Origin: Desmodus rotundus
Taxonomy: Eukaryota > Chordata > Mammalia > Chiroptera > Phyllostomidae
Direction of reading: 5' to 3'
NCBI RefSeq assembly: GCF_022682495.2
Contig: NC_071387.1
Coordinates: forward strand, 196,084,143 to 196,148,142
DNA: 64,000 bases
Position numbers and translations under genes: made by a program. The notes under the pieces are model-generated. The model was not told the DNA's origin. It made no database searches and was given only the letters and a program-made list of their open reading frames with translations. Positions within the stretch are counted from its first letter, which is position 1. Every line of letters begins with the position of its first letter. This document shows positions 1-11,201 of this stretch, piece by piece.

Positions 1-903
1 ATGCCCCTCAGAGGCCTGGGAGTGAGAGGACAGGACAGAGAAAAGAAGACCCTCCCAGGAAGGGACAGGGCAGAGGGGATGGGGGACACTGGGTGGGGGG
101 ATACTGGGAGGGGGCTGGGCAAAGGGGAAAGGGGACCCTCTATGAATAGAGCAGGGAAGCATGTAGGGGACCCTAAATGGAAGCAGAAGTGAAAATAGAA
201 GGGGGAAAATAGAAGCAGAAGGGGGAATAAGGGCCCTTTATGGAGAAGGATGGGCAGGGGGACAGGGGACCCCAAGAAAGGGCAGGACAGGAAAAACATT
301 AGATACTCCTTGAAGTGGCAGGGCAGGGATGTTGGGGGAAAAAAGAAGCCACATACTAAACCTGATAAGCTCAGAGAAAGCCTGATTGGTCGGCCTTACA
401 GATTTAGAGGCCAAACATAACCACATATAATGGTCTGAAATTAAAACATCCTAACTAAACATGAGTTATGGCATGTGGCCAGTATCGTCCTTGACAAAGG
501 TTAATCTTTACCTTAATTGAGCCTGTCTTGTCTTTTTTGCATCTAAATAACATACCTTTGAAATGCCAGTGTATTTTTTTCTAGACCCATCACTACACCA
601 AAGCAGAGACCAAAAACCACTCAGTTATTGTTATTGTGTTAATTGTTATCTGTTAATTATGTTATCTAATCCCAGAGATTTCACCACTTTACTTTCTCCT
701 GCTTCCCTAATGTATCACCAATGGATTTTATGTAATGCTTTTATGCTTTCTGAGGGTGATGTATAAAATAATGTACAAAATGGCCATTCTCTGGAGCATT
801 TCCTCAATCCATTGAGATTTTGCCTCCCCACAATTGTCATCAGTTTGGCTCGGATAAAGTCATAAAAATTCTTATAGGTTTGGGCTTTTCCTACAACAAC
901 ATT
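1..903 (+). mobile_element. Probable 5' LTR of a class I endogenous retrovirus
   Basis: The first 350 bases are strongly purine-rich with repeated GGGGACC/GGGGATACT blocks, as in some retroviral U3 regions. Further on, 780-903 looks like R/U5: a CTCAAT-CCATTGAG stem, GGATAAAGTCATAAAA near 852 as a weak polyadenylation signal, and an end in CAACA at about 903. A possible primer binding site follows directly. The left boundary is off the window or unclear, so the start is nominal. Open frames here on either strand have no gene-like character. I infer an LTR from the ordered retroviral parts downstream; the U3 assignment of the first 600 bases is weak. Confidence 0.45.
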
Positions 904-906
904 TAC

Positions 907-927
907 CTGGTGTAGTGAGGCAGGATT
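907..927 (+). other. Possible retroviral primer binding site (tRNA-His-like)
   Basis: A few bases after the presumed LTR end lies TGGTGTAGTGAGGCAGGATT, starting with the TGG expected of a primer binding site. It resembles the tRNA-His type used by HERV-H-like class I elements at TGGTG, GTGA and GGAT, with about four differences. It is decayed and the identification is by eye, so another tRNA is possible. Confidence 0.3.
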
Positions 928-2600
928 CAAAGAGGCCCATCCAGCACCTCCTTGCAGACCCAGATCCACGCTAGGTACCGGCAGGGGCCCACGTGCCTCA
1001 CTGGCTACTAGTGTTGCATCAGGTGAAGTTGGTTGAGATCCTCTTCGAATTCTAGACCTCCCTGTTTTAAGGTAAGAGGCCAACTTTATCTGAGCTTTCT
1101 TTTTAATCCTCAAGGTGGAGCTAAATGTTAAGGGTTGAAAGAACCCAGCCTAACGTTGAGTGGAGATAACTAAGAATAGGAGAAAAAAAATGGGTGGCTG
1201 TTTTTTTGTTTTGGCTTCTCAATTGGAATTGCTTTCTGAGTGTCTGAACAAAATATTGTACCTCATAGATGAGAGCCTGAAATCATTTGGCTCCAAAAAT
1301 AAAGGGCACTTTCTCCTTCCAGCTTGAATCTTGGGTATTCTTAGGTGACTAAGAATCTTCGTGCAGGTGTCAGAAGATATCCCTCTTGATAGGCAGGAGC
1401 TTCATAGGGAATTTCAACTCAACTGTAATTAAGTAATTGACTTGTCTCAGAACGTGCAAATAGAGGTTTGTTACCAAGCACTCAAGTCCTCAGAGATGTG
1501 TTAGACAGCCAGGGAGAAAAACTGAGAAACGTAAGACTTGAATGTGACCCTGGAGGTGACAGCCCCTTGGAGCTCCACCCATAAGCAGCATAATTCAGAT
1601 CACAATGCAATACCCCTAAACACTTGTTCAGACTCTGCAGATCTCAAAATAAAACTAAAATCAACATGGGAAATTGTGTCTCCAAAGCTGAAGATCCCAG
1701 ACCCCATTAATACTCCTGCAGGTATAGAGTAAATAGGAGGCTTTAATTTGCAAGTACTTAAAGAAATAGGAAATTTGAACTAGAAAGCATATCAGCTTAA
1801 GATGGCCAAAATAAAGTGGAGGGGGGGGGAGTTGGAGCCCGAATTTGTAACCAAACAGCAAGTGGGGTCCTGCTGCCAGCTGCCACCCTTTAGGCAAAAT
1901 TCTGACAGCACGGGTTTGATGAAAAAGGAAAGGAATCTTTAGTCAAAAGCTACGCAATTGTGGAATACCAGCTTTCCACATGCACTAGTAGCTTAAGTCT
2001 ATCAATTACTGTTGAATTTTTTTGTACAGAATCTCATAGCTATAAATAAAATAGTTATTCCCAAACACCCTGTGCCTCCAAGTACATATAACCTATTATG
2101 AGCTATTCCTGTGGAATATATAGTCAATATATTTCAGTGATAGATTTATGTAATGCCTTTTTTAGCATTTCTATAAAAAATAGAGACAGAAATATCTCTT
2201 TGTTTTTACCTGGGAAGATGAGGAATTTACTGGGACAGTAACGCCCCAGGGATAGATGGAGAGACCCACCTATTTGTCTTAGATACTAAAAGCTGACTTG
2301 AACGGTGTTGAATTTCCCAGAGATTCCACTCTAATTCAATATGGAGATGCTTTAGTTTTTTGCTCTAGAATGTACTAACTCACAAGATGACACATTTTAC
2401 CTATAACAACAGCTAGCCCTAAAGGGACATAGGGTCTCAAAGAACAAGCTTCAATTCTGTTTAACCCAGGGAAAGTACTTTGTTTATCTGATATATAAAG
2501 GTGGGCTACTAATTAACCCTGAAAGACTTGGAGGAATAATATCACTTCATCTTTGAAAACATAAGAAAACTGAGACATAGTAAGAAGCTAGGAAAACTCC
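928..2600 (+). pseudogene. gag: Retroviral leader and decayed gag start
   Basis: Between the possible primer binding site and the next LTR lies a leader-like stretch. At 1665 an ATG opens Met-Gly-Asn-Cys-Val-Ser-Lys, the N-myristoylation type start (Met-Gly-Asn) found in matrix proteins of many gammaretrovirus-like elements. The frame stops after 14 codons, at TAA near 1707. Downstream the coding trace is lost to stops and indels, and I cannot follow capsid or nucleocapsid motifs. The leader of about 740 bases is long but possible. The call rests on the motif and on pol remnants further on in the same orientation; the motif alone would be weak. Confidence 0.4.
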
Positions 2601-3300
2601 TTGGCAAGTGGATTAGGGAAACTGAGACAGACAGCTGAACACAATGGCTGAGCAATTTACAGCCAAATACAAAACATCAGCTCCCTGGAGATAACATCTG
2701 GGCTTCAGCTGTGTTTCAGCTCTAGGTCCAGAAAAGCAGCAAAACCAGATGAGTAGTGCTAGAACCAACTGCAATGACCAAATACCCCCTGCCCTGTCCC
2801 TGACCAATCAGAGAAGGCCATGACCCTAAAAGGACACACCTGGAGAACTGATAAATAATCTACTGAAAACCCTCCTCTGAGAGTGCCCCTAAGATTCCCA
2901 CCTGCAAGAAAGAGATAAAAACCTCAAGATAAAGGACCCACAGCAGGTGTGCTCTCCCTCTGGGGAGCATCCAGCACCATTCCCTTTCCCGTCTTCCCTC
3001 CCAGCTCCTTTCTTCACAGGCACACTTGCCCTAAACTCTAAGGCAATGGGCAGCTGGCAGCTTGTCCCAGGCTAATCCCCTGAACCTGTCCCTAAGGCTG
3101 CTTTTCTCTGACTTCCCAGCCAAGTCTAAGCTCCCCTGTTGCTTCTTCTATGCTAAGCCTTTCTGGTCATTCACAGCAGACCCATCCTCTCCCCTGAGGA
3201 CATACTAATAAAACTCTTACTCATCTGCTTTTGTCTTGCCAATCTGCGATTCTTTATTGTGCTGGTGAGAAGAACTGAGAAGAACTGAGCTTCCTGTAAC
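2600..3300 (+). mobile_element. LTR (class I ERV-like) inserted in or beside the retroviral remnant
   Basis: This block has LTR architecture on the plus strand: AGATAAAAACC near 2911 as a TATA-like box, a C-rich stretch (2941-3200), AATAAAACTCTTACTC at about 3207 as polyadenylation signal, then a T/G-rich U5 (TTTGTCTTGCC, TTTATTGTGCTGG) ending near CTGTAACA at 3300. CCAATCAG at 2803 fits a CCAAT box. Its R/U5 differs from the LTR-like region at 780-903, so it is probably a different element inserted between gag and pol, or a recombined LTR. ACAA occurs at both candidate edges (near 2639 and 3300) but is too short to settle the boundaries. Confidence 0.6.
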
Positions 3301-3599
3301 AATACAAACAAGTAAACATACACAGCTTAGAGGTTTTCTGTGCATGACTGGATACTGTCACAATTAGATTCCAACTTTTTTTTATTAATGGCCCAGCCTG
3401 TATATGTCTCATTAAAATAAAATTGACCTGAACCAACTCAGTAGAACCCACAATAAAAACATGCTGTGAAATCTCTGTAGAATTATCTGAAACTCCTACT
3501 CTGAGACACCTTAATTATAAACTTTCTAACTTTTTATACATGAAAATAAAGGAAATACTTAGAAGTTTTAACTCAAAAACATAGAGATTATCATAGATC

Positions 3600-5500
3600 T
3601 ACAGGATATTATAGTCAACATTTGGAACCAGTAGCAGCCAAAGGGCTTCTGCCTTGCCGGAGGGCCATCTCTGCTACAGCCGTGTTGTGTAAACAAACAG
3701 AAAAGAGAGTTATGAGCTGTCCTTTGTTTAGGTTCCTCTTTCTGTTGAATCTCCACTCAGTTCTCATCACACTCAGCACTTCTGTCAGTCAACTACTGGC
3801 TCTTGCCTTCTGCACCTAATATTACTTCCACCTGATGTAATGTTCTTAACCCAGCAACTTTGCTACTTTCTTTGAAGGATGCAGATGTCCACGATTGTGT
3901 GCTGCTTACTGACCACCTTCTTCTTCCTACAAATGGTTTACAAGAAACTCCTATTGATAATGCTGACTTGATTTGGTTTACAGAGGGATCTTTCAAAGGT
4001 GGAAGATAAACAGAGACAGTATTGAGCTGGATATGCATTAACTTCCATGGTGGACATAATTCAAAGTTCTTATCTACCTGAAATAAGATCTGCCCAGCAA
4101 GCTGAATTAATTGTTCTAAGTCAGGATTGTCAATTGGCCAGCAATCAAATAGCCAATATTTACACTGATAGTAGCTATGCCTTTAGTGTAGCTCAAAACT
4201 CTGGAATGTTGTAGAAGCAGCAAGTCTTTTTATCTTTCTCAGAGCAGCCATAAAAAAATAGAAAATAGACTTCGGAATATTGGATGTCATACAGAAATTG
4301 AAACAATTGACAATTATCAACATGCTAGAACATTCGAAACCTCCTACCGTGAAAGCAATAGAAAACCATTTAGCTGATACTGCAGCTAGACCGGAAGCAC
4401 AAAACAGCTAAATTATCTAGACCTGAGAATGCTCCTTGCTTCTTATTAAATCAATAAAAGACTATTTTTTAGTTCCAATGGACAACTACATAAGAAAAGA
4501 GGATATGACAATAAAAAGAAGGAAGTTTTGACCCAGACAAAAAGATATGGCTTGGACCCAATCAGAAATAAATCTTACCGACAGGGACCCAACTCTCTAT
4601 ACTTCCACATGTACATGAGCTAACGCATTGTATTCCTAAAAAGATGATTTCATGCAGTAAACAATATTACTGAAAACCTTCTATTGTAGCTCTTAAGGTA
4701 TATAGCAGATGTTCTATCTATCTAAATATAATCCTGGAAAATAATTCCATGGGGCCCAAGGACATTTAACACTTCTTTTAGATCCATTTGAGGTATGGTA
4801 ATTTAATTTTATCTAAATGCCACCCTCTCAAGAATACAAATATGTGTTATGATTTGTATATTTTCTCACTAGCTTGAGACATTCTCTTTTGAGGAGAGCA
4901 ACAGCCTTAACAGTAAGTAAATTACTATTGGGAAAAAAAAATCTCAATGAGAGTTACAGTGATTGAGGGACTCATTTCACTGGACGAATAATACAAGTTG
5001 TTTGTAATATTTGACCTAGTCTACAGTATTTTTAATGTGCCTTATACACGTTTTATGGATTGGTGGAACATACAAGTGGTAAAATTAAATATCAACGAGG
5101 TGAAGCTTTTAATTTCCCTTGGCCAACAGCTCTCCTTATAGTGCTCCTCAACCTGGAATCTTCTTTTTTTGGTAAATATAGACTTTCTCCTTATGAAATA
5201 GTCACTGGATGCCATATGAATTTGGACTAATGGACATATGAACAAATCTTTCTGAAAGGAGACACCCTACATTATTGTCAAGAGCTTATTAACCAGCTTA
5301 AAGAGATTGATAACCTAGTAACCAATTCATTTCACAGTATGCTCTGGGAAGAAGACCACGACTTACAACCAGAAGATTTTGTCCATTGAGAAAGACTCTC
5401 TCCAACATGGTTGGAAGGGACTTTATCCACTGCCTAACTGTGAATGGACATCTGCCCCTGTCTCTGACATTTGCCTCCACTTACAGGGAAGCTCATTAAC
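3600..5500 (+). pseudogene. pol: Endogenous retrovirus pol remnant (RT connection, RNase H, integrase)
   Basis: In order, with frameshifts and stops: 3622-3720 reads like the RT connection segment (Glu-Pro-Val-Ala-Ala, then Cys-Arg-Arg-Ala-Ile); 3965-4200 reads like RNase H, including the Thr-Asp-Ser-Ser-Tyr-Ala motif near 4166 and an Ala-Glu-plus-Leu-Ile-type helix before it; 4360-4390 holds Asn-His-Leu-Ala-Asp-Thr-Ala-Ala-Arg, the usual RNase H end. From 5120 a trace of the integrase core is followed near 5180 by Leu-Ser-Pro-Tyr-Glu-Ile, then an integrase C-terminal-like stretch to about 5440. Protease, the RT fingers/palm and most of gag are absent. The arrangement is typical of a gamma/class I ERV. 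No segment is functional. Repair or joining of the frames is deliberately not attempted. Confidence 0.75.
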
Positions 5501-5720
5501 TAAAGACTCTCTCCAACATTGTTGGAAGGGACCTTCTTGGATGCCTAACCATGAATGAGCATCTGCCCATTAATTAAAGACTTTCTGCAACATTGTTAAT
5601 GGAAGACTCTCTCCAAATTTGTTGCAAAAGGATCTTACCAGGTACCTAACTGCTAATGGACATCTGCCATGTCTCCAATACCTGCCTCCACCTACTCTGG
5701 AGCTCAGAGACTTCTTAAGA
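5391..5720 (+). repeat. Degenerate tandem repeat at the pol-env junction of the ERV
   Basis: A unit starting AAAGACTCTCTCCAAC, then TTGGAAGGGA, TGCCTAAC and TGAATGGACATCTGCCC, recurs with decay. Unit starts are at 5391, 5502, 5576 and 5603, so spacings are about 111, 74 and 27 bases; the last copies are partial. The block sits after the integrase C-terminal trace and before the possible env membrane segment, and stays open in stretches on the minus strand by chance. Confidence 0.7.
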
Positions 5721-5789
5721 ATGAGGAGCTGCGACATCAGACATCGACAGCTTTCCCAAGACATTGACAAGGCCTGTATGCCTATGAAT

Positions 5790-5930
5790 TAACGTTGACC
5801 TTTATTCATTTGATTGTCTTTGCCTGTCTGCTAATGTTAATTATAATTATAATCATTCTTTGGAATTTCCTCAAACCTTATGTATATAGCCCAGCTGTTA
5901 ATAATGGATGAAGGTGTGTAAGATAACTTT
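5790..5930 (+). pseudogene. env: Possible env transmembrane remnant
   Basis: Around 5806-5880 one plus frame gives a run of Leu, Ile, Val and Phe interrupted by one early stop, ending in a Trp-Asn-Phe-Leu-Lys-Pro-like stretch. This resembles the membrane anchor and short tail of a retroviral transmembrane subunit. The position fits, downstream of integrase, but surface-subunit sequence is not recognisable. The AT-rich composition (TTAATTATAATTATAATC) could produce hydrophobic codons by chance. No matching 3' LTR was seen after it. Confidence 0.3.
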
Positions 5931-6289
5931 TTTATTATCGGTGATACTCTTTATGGTTCCTCTTTTAAAATTTAGATAAGCTATTAGTGCAAAATGAAGG
6001 AAGAGGATGAGTATGTTTTTAAGAGAAGTTAAAAGGAATTAGCTTTTCCTAATATGTTGGTTATTTCTGAATGAATAATGAGACAAACTAAGGAGAACAA
6101 GGAAAATTATACAGGATTAGTAAAAAAGGATATTGAAAAAAGAATTTCATGTATTAGAACCCAGCTGTGCAAATGTGCTTACACCCTAACAGAACAAGAA
6201 CTACTAACTGTGTGTGTGTATTAATTCAGATGGAAGGCTTTAGATCAAGTGTCTTTGATGTGCTCGAAGAGCTAAGGTAACCATGGAAA

Positions 6290-7740
6290 AGAACTAAAGG
6301 AAACTGGAAAAACAACTTATGACCTAAATGCAAATATCAATAAGAGAGAGAAATTAAATAAAGAAATAGAAATTCTGGAGTTGATAAGTACAATATTTAA
6401 AATAAAAAGTTCACCAGGGTGTTGAACAAGTGATTTGAGCAGACACAAGAAAGAATCAGTGTATGCAAACTAAGAAAATTTTAATTAGTCTGGGGAACGG
6501 AAAGAAATAAAAAGAATTTAAAAAGTCAACAAGGCATAAAGAACTTGTGAAATATAATCAAACATGCCACCACATTTATTATTGAAATTCTTAAAGAAGC
6601 TGTGAGAGAAAAGAGAGCAGAACGAATACTTGGACAAATAAAGGATAAAAGTTTCCCAAATATGATGAAGGACAGGAATTTATACATGCAAGATGCTTGG
6701 CAGACTCCAAGCATAGGCACTAATAAACAGTTAGGTTCTTTCCATTAAAATGTAAGAAAAGTATGCATGAAAGGACACTCTACAGATATTGAACAACCCA
6801 CAGAATGGGGGGAAATACTTGCAAATCATGTGTATGATAAGGGATTAATACTCAGAATATACAAAGAAATCCTTCAACTCAATAAATACAAACAATGCAA
6901 TTTAAAGATATAAAAGGAACTTGTATAGATGTTTCTTTAAAGGAAATTGAAAAATGGCTAATAAGCACAGAAGAAAAATGCTAAGACAATTAGTTATTAG
7001 GGAATTGCAAATTAAAACCACAATGAGGTACCACTAGGTACCACACCTATTAGGATGGGCATTATTTTTTAAAAAGACAATAAATGTTGGAAATGTTGGT
7101 AAGGATGTGGAGAAATGGAAGCTCTTGTGCATTGTAGGTAAAAATGTGAAATTGTGCTGCTGGTATGGAGAACAATTGGTGATTCCGCAGAAGTTAAACA
7201 TAGAATTGCCGTATGACTCCCAGTACTGCTCTCAGTTATATACACAAAAGAACTGAAGCCCGGGAACTCAAAAAAATATGTGCATCATGGTATTCACAGC
7301 TGCATTTTCTACTATAGCCCAAAGGTGTCGATAACACAAGTACCCTTAACATGCAGCGGGACAGTCTACAGCCATAAAAAGAACTCAAGTTCAGATGCTT
7401 GCTGCCGCATGGATAAACCTTGAAAGAAATATGCTAGGTTAAATAAGCCAGATATAAAAGGAAAATATTGTATAACTGTGCTTATAGTAAATACCTAACA
7501 TAGGAAAAATATAGAAACAATCTAGATTAGAGGTTATCAGTGGCTGGGAGTAAGAAAGTATTGCCTAATGGGTATAAAGTTTCTGTTTGGGGTGATAAAT
7601 AGTTTGGAACTGGATAGTGGTGATGGTTACACAGCATTGTGCATACAATTAATGACAGGGAATCGTTCACATAAAAATGGCTAAATAAAATTTTTATGTT
7701 ATTCGTATTTTATAATTAAAATACAGTGAAAAATAAAATG
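6290..7740 (+). mobile_element. Old L1 (L1M type): ORF1-like part followed by ORF2 3' end and 3' UTR
   Basis: 6290-6720 carries the A-rich sequence of mammalian L1 ORF1 (AGAAATTCTGGAGTTGATAA, GAACAAGTGATTTGAGCAGA, TTTCCCAAATATGATGAAGG). From about 6760 the sequence becomes the C-terminal part of L1 ORF2 (GGGATTAATACTCAGAATAT, ATTGCAAATTAAAACCACAA, GAGGTACCACTAGGTACC) and then an old 3' UTR with decayed CATAAAAAG and AAATATGC blocks to about 7740. Most of ORF2 is missing between the parts, by internal deletion or as a HAL1-like derivative. Divergence and small indels point to an old insertion. Confidence 0.75.
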
Positions 7741-8287
7741 GCCTGCTTTGTGATCAGTTTAATGATTACTGACATACAAAACACCCTTCATGTAGGAAAA
7801 GCTTGCCATTGATTTGTTACACTTCTCTTTCACAGTATATTTGCTTCTCCCGAAATCTTTACTTTATTCATTGTCTTATTTTTCTTCTTAGGAAAAAACT
7901 GCAATTATGACCTCAACTCAGTCCTTGGTCTTCTACTTTTCTGTATCACTTCTTTTTCCTTTCTTTTCGTAGTGAACTGAATCTGTTGCTTATGTGCCAA
8001 CTCCTCAGTATTTATCTTCGTTGATTACTCTTCTAGATTCTAGGTGTATGTTTCTAATTGTTTGGTAGATGATTCCACCTTGTTTTTTGTTTTTTGTTTT
8101 TGTTTTTATTTTTTATGGGACTTCTAACTTGTCATCTCCAAACTTATTCTGAATTTCTTCTGATCATACTCTATAATTTGTCTGTTAACCCTTCTGTTAT
8201 TTGAATCACCGTCACCAGATTAGAAATCTAAAATGGTCACACTGAACTTCTTCATCACTGCCAATATAGAATTGTAAAGGCTTATCA
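7741..8287. other. No recognised feature; T-rich intergenic sequence
   Basis: AT-rich sequence with a short (TTTTTG)n patch near 8083-8110. No convincing exon, RNA or mobile element seen. Confidence 0.5.
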
Positions 8288-8302
8288 AAAATTCTTAATG
8301 AA

Positions 8303-8654
8303 CTGGGGAGCATTATGCTCAGTGAAATAAGCCAGGCAGCAAAAGACAAATACCATATGATCTCACCTGTAAGTGGAACCTAATCAATAAAACAAACAAG
8401 CAAGCAAACTATAACCAGAGACTTTGGAATTAACAATCTGACAGTAACCAGAGGGGAGGTGGGAGGGGACAATTGGGGGGGAAGGTGAGAAGGATTTTCA
8501 GGAACAGCTATAAAGGACACATGGACAAAATCAAGGGGGGTGGGATCAGGGGAGGGAGGTGGGGATGGCTGGGATGAGAGAAGTGGTGGGGGGAAAATGA
8601 AGACAACTGTACTTGAACAACAATAAAATAAATAAATTTAATTTAATTTAATTT
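8303..8654 (+). mobile_element. 5'-truncated L1 tail with 15-base target duplication
   Basis: The sequence is the extreme 3' end of ORF2 plus 3' UTR of a bat-type L1: GCATTATGCTCAGTGAAATA, ACCATATGATCTCACC, a G-rich stretch (8450-8595), then ACTTGAACAACAATAAAATA with an A/T tail. It is bracketed by AAAATTCTTAATGAA at 8288-8302 and 8655-8669, a perfect 15-base target-site duplication. That makes it a complete, heavily 5'-truncated retrotransposition event. The exact duplication suggests it is relatively young. Confidence 0.9.
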
Positions 8655-8669
8655 AAAATTCTTAATGAA

Positions 8670-10189
8670 TTTTTTTCATATTCTTAAGTGAGCCTTGTCA
8701 ATACCTCAGTTCTTATCTTCAGCAATATTTCACTGGGACCAATAGTGTGACTTATAATACCATCTCAAATACTATTAAGACCCACTTCTCCTTACCATAC
8801 AGGCTCATGTACAAACATTGAACTTCTCTGGCTACAGGTTCTTCTCCATTGACAAAATAAGGCTCTCTCTTTATTTTTATCCCCACTCAGTCCTTAAGGA
8901 AACCTGCTCCGGCCACATCAAAGCTCACACAATCTTGCTGAATTTGATCATCTGTTCCTCGAATCCTTTTATTTTGGGGAACTCTGGTAGGTCCACTTCT
9001 TTTTATTTAATTTTATTTTTATTAATTTTTACTAAAATATAATTTATGCTCAATACCCTCTATAAATGTAACATTCTTTGTTTAGTTTTCTGTGAAATTG
9101 CCCATATAAGCTAATTTTTATTTTCTTTCCTAATTATTTCATTTTGTGATTTTGTTTTCTTATTGTTATTTTTTGTTTATAATGGATAAATCTCAACTAT
9201 TTGATTCAGATTCAGGTAGAGATGAGAAACTATATCAAAGTAGGGAAAATATTCCACTTTTCTTTGAGCCTTTCTATGTTATTCTTATAAAAGTTATCCA
9301 GATCATAATCAGGTCTAAAAAACAAAACAGGTAAAAAGAACTATGGGCTGAAGTAAATCCTTTCAGTACTTCCAGGGAGCAAGATTTTATGAAATTAGTA
9401 ATATTTTGTCACAACAGAGAAGATACAGTTTTAAATGGACTTCATCCTTAGTTTACCAACATCTACATGTCATAATACCCTTGAATTCTTTTGATGAATT
9501 TATTGTTTCCACGCTGATTTGCCAAAAAGCAATGATTTCTATTTCTTCTGATCATTTACTTTGACAGCAATTTTAAATGTCACCAGTAGGTGCCATCTTA
9601 CAACACGAAATTAAAAGAACTTAAATATGTCATAATGTAAAGGTATTAAAAGATGGTAGATAATAGATAAATAGACACACAGATAGATAAATAGATGATA
9701 ATTATATGAATTGTTATATAATCACACACAAAAATAAGTGACTCCAGAAAGGATGCCCTACATTGTTAGAATAAATTTAATGTCTTAAACTTATTTCCAC
9801 ACAATTACATGTTGCCTTTAACATATGCAAAGATACTTTCTGACACATGTAACACTAAGTAAACCTGGCTTTCATAGAACAATATGAATTTATTAGAATA
9901 TGAAAAATGTTATACCCCACTTGTATCTTTCTGTTTCTTAAATACAATGAGAAAAACCTCAAGGATTTTATTTTTTTCTGCCTATAATGTTTGCCCCCAC
10001 ATATCTATATGCCTATCTCCTCCTCCTCCTTCAGGTTTTTGTTTAACTAGCGGCACGTGGACGACATATTTCATTGTCACCCTTTTGAAAACAAGACCTC
10101 CATATCTTTCTGTTTCGTTTTCCCCTGATTTAAGTGTTTGTGTTGCTTATCATAATATGATAGGCTATGTATTTTCTTTATTTTATTAT
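8670..10189. other. No gene recognised; includes a short GATA-type microsatellite
   Basis: AT-rich intergenic DNA. A small irregular (GATA/AATA)n patch lies at about 9655-9700. Short open frames here (for example 8818-9042 and 9884-10288) have no recognisable domain and look random. Confidence 0.5.
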
Positions 10190-10337
10190 AGGCCTTATGC
10201 CAAATGGTGTAAATTAATTGACAGCAGGAATTTTATTTTATGTATCATTGTACCTACACACTTCAAACAATGCCTGTCACTTAAGTAAGTCATTAAAGAA
10301 ATATGTGTTGGGTAAATGAATAATTTAATGAATGATG
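10190..10337 (+). mobile_element. L2 3' end fragment
   Basis: GACAGCAGGAATTTTATTTT, then ATGTATCATTGTACCT, CAATGCCTGTCACTTAAGTA and TATGTGTTGGGTAAATGAAT match the tail of mammalian L2 (consensus idea: GCAGGGA...TGTATCCCC...GTGCCTGGCACATAGTAGG...TGTTGAATGAATGA). It is strongly diverged, as expected for this old family, and ends in repeated GAAT/AATG steps. Confidence 0.65.
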
Positions 10338-10369
10338 TTAGGGGTTGGCAAATTAGAAAGAAACTGGAG

Positions 10370-10448
10370 TATTAAGATGGAAGAACTGGAGAGCAGTAGG
10401 CTAAGTGAAACAAGCCAGTCAGAGAAATACAAGAGTTCACTCACAGGT
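10370..10448 (+). mobile_element. L1 3' end, left half (split by an LTR)
   Basis: GAACTGGAGAGCAGTAGGCT and AAGTGAAACAAGCCAGTCAG, then GAGTTCACTCACAGGT, are the end of L1 ORF2 and start of its 3' UTR. The L1 continues after the LTR at 11202 with GGAATCTAATGAACAAAC. Confidence 0.85.
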
Positions 10449-11195
10449 TGTTGGGAACCACCCTGCCTGGTTTCAGAAGCTGTAAACCCCCCATGGCTAA
10501 GGCTGAGTCAGAGACCTTGGGACCATAAGCCACTAAGGAGACAAAGTTTATCTCCCTGGCAGGGGTGCTGCCTCTGCCCACTTTACCCTGCTTGGCCCTG
10601 AGCCTGACCAGTTAGCCAATGACAGGTAAGATTCCTCAAGGGAGGAATGACCTAAGACAGGCATGATCATGAAGAGGCTCACAGGGACCCACAAGGACTT
10701 GGGGGGCTATAGGAAAAGGGGGTGATGGACCCTTGTCCCTCAGCTTTGACATAGCCTGAGTCCTCATTCTGTCTGCAAGAAGTCTCCTAATCTCTTGGCT
10801 GCCTTACTTCCCCTGCCTGACTTAAGCCTGAAACAATGACAGAGGGCAGAGCAGTCCTGTGCTGGAATGGGCGGATTCCCCAGGGCAATCAGGCCTAAGA
10901 AAGAATACATAAAACTCTGTGAAACCTGCTTTGCTAATACCCTCAATTTAAATGGTAAGGGTCCAAGCCTGAAATGAGTTTGTTTCCCAAAGTCTTATAG
11001 CCCTTTAGCTAACTGACCCTGACTCAGAATAAGCCCTCAGAGTTCTTTGTCTGTTATCTATTGTTTGATCCTTAATGCTTGACAATGATTGATGAGCTTT
11101 ACCTGTATTCCCGTGCAAATTGAACCCAATAAAAGTCCATTGAGGAAAAGGCTCTTGGCCCTTCTCCTTTGAGAGATTGGCCACCTTTCCTCACA
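10449..11195 (+). mobile_element. Solo LTR, class II (ERVK-type), 747 bases
   Basis: The block begins TGTTGGGAACC, a start common to betaretrovirus-like (class II) LTRs, and ends CCTCACA. It is flanked by ACAGGT at 10443-10448 and 11196-11201, a perfect 6-base duplication, which is the length made by betaretroviral/ERVK integrases. A TATA-like AGAATACATAAAACTC lies near 10900 and AATAAAAGTCC at 11128 is the polyadenylation signal, followed by a short U5. No internal retroviral sequence is present, so it is a solo LTR left by LTR-LTR recombination. It splits one L1 tail cleanly, so it is younger than that L1. Confidence 0.85.
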
Positions 11196-11201
11196 ACAGG
11201 T

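Noticed and set aside
715..1113. 132-codon minus-strand frame
   Set aside because: It is antisense to the U5/leader of the endogenous retrovirus; no domain is recognisable.
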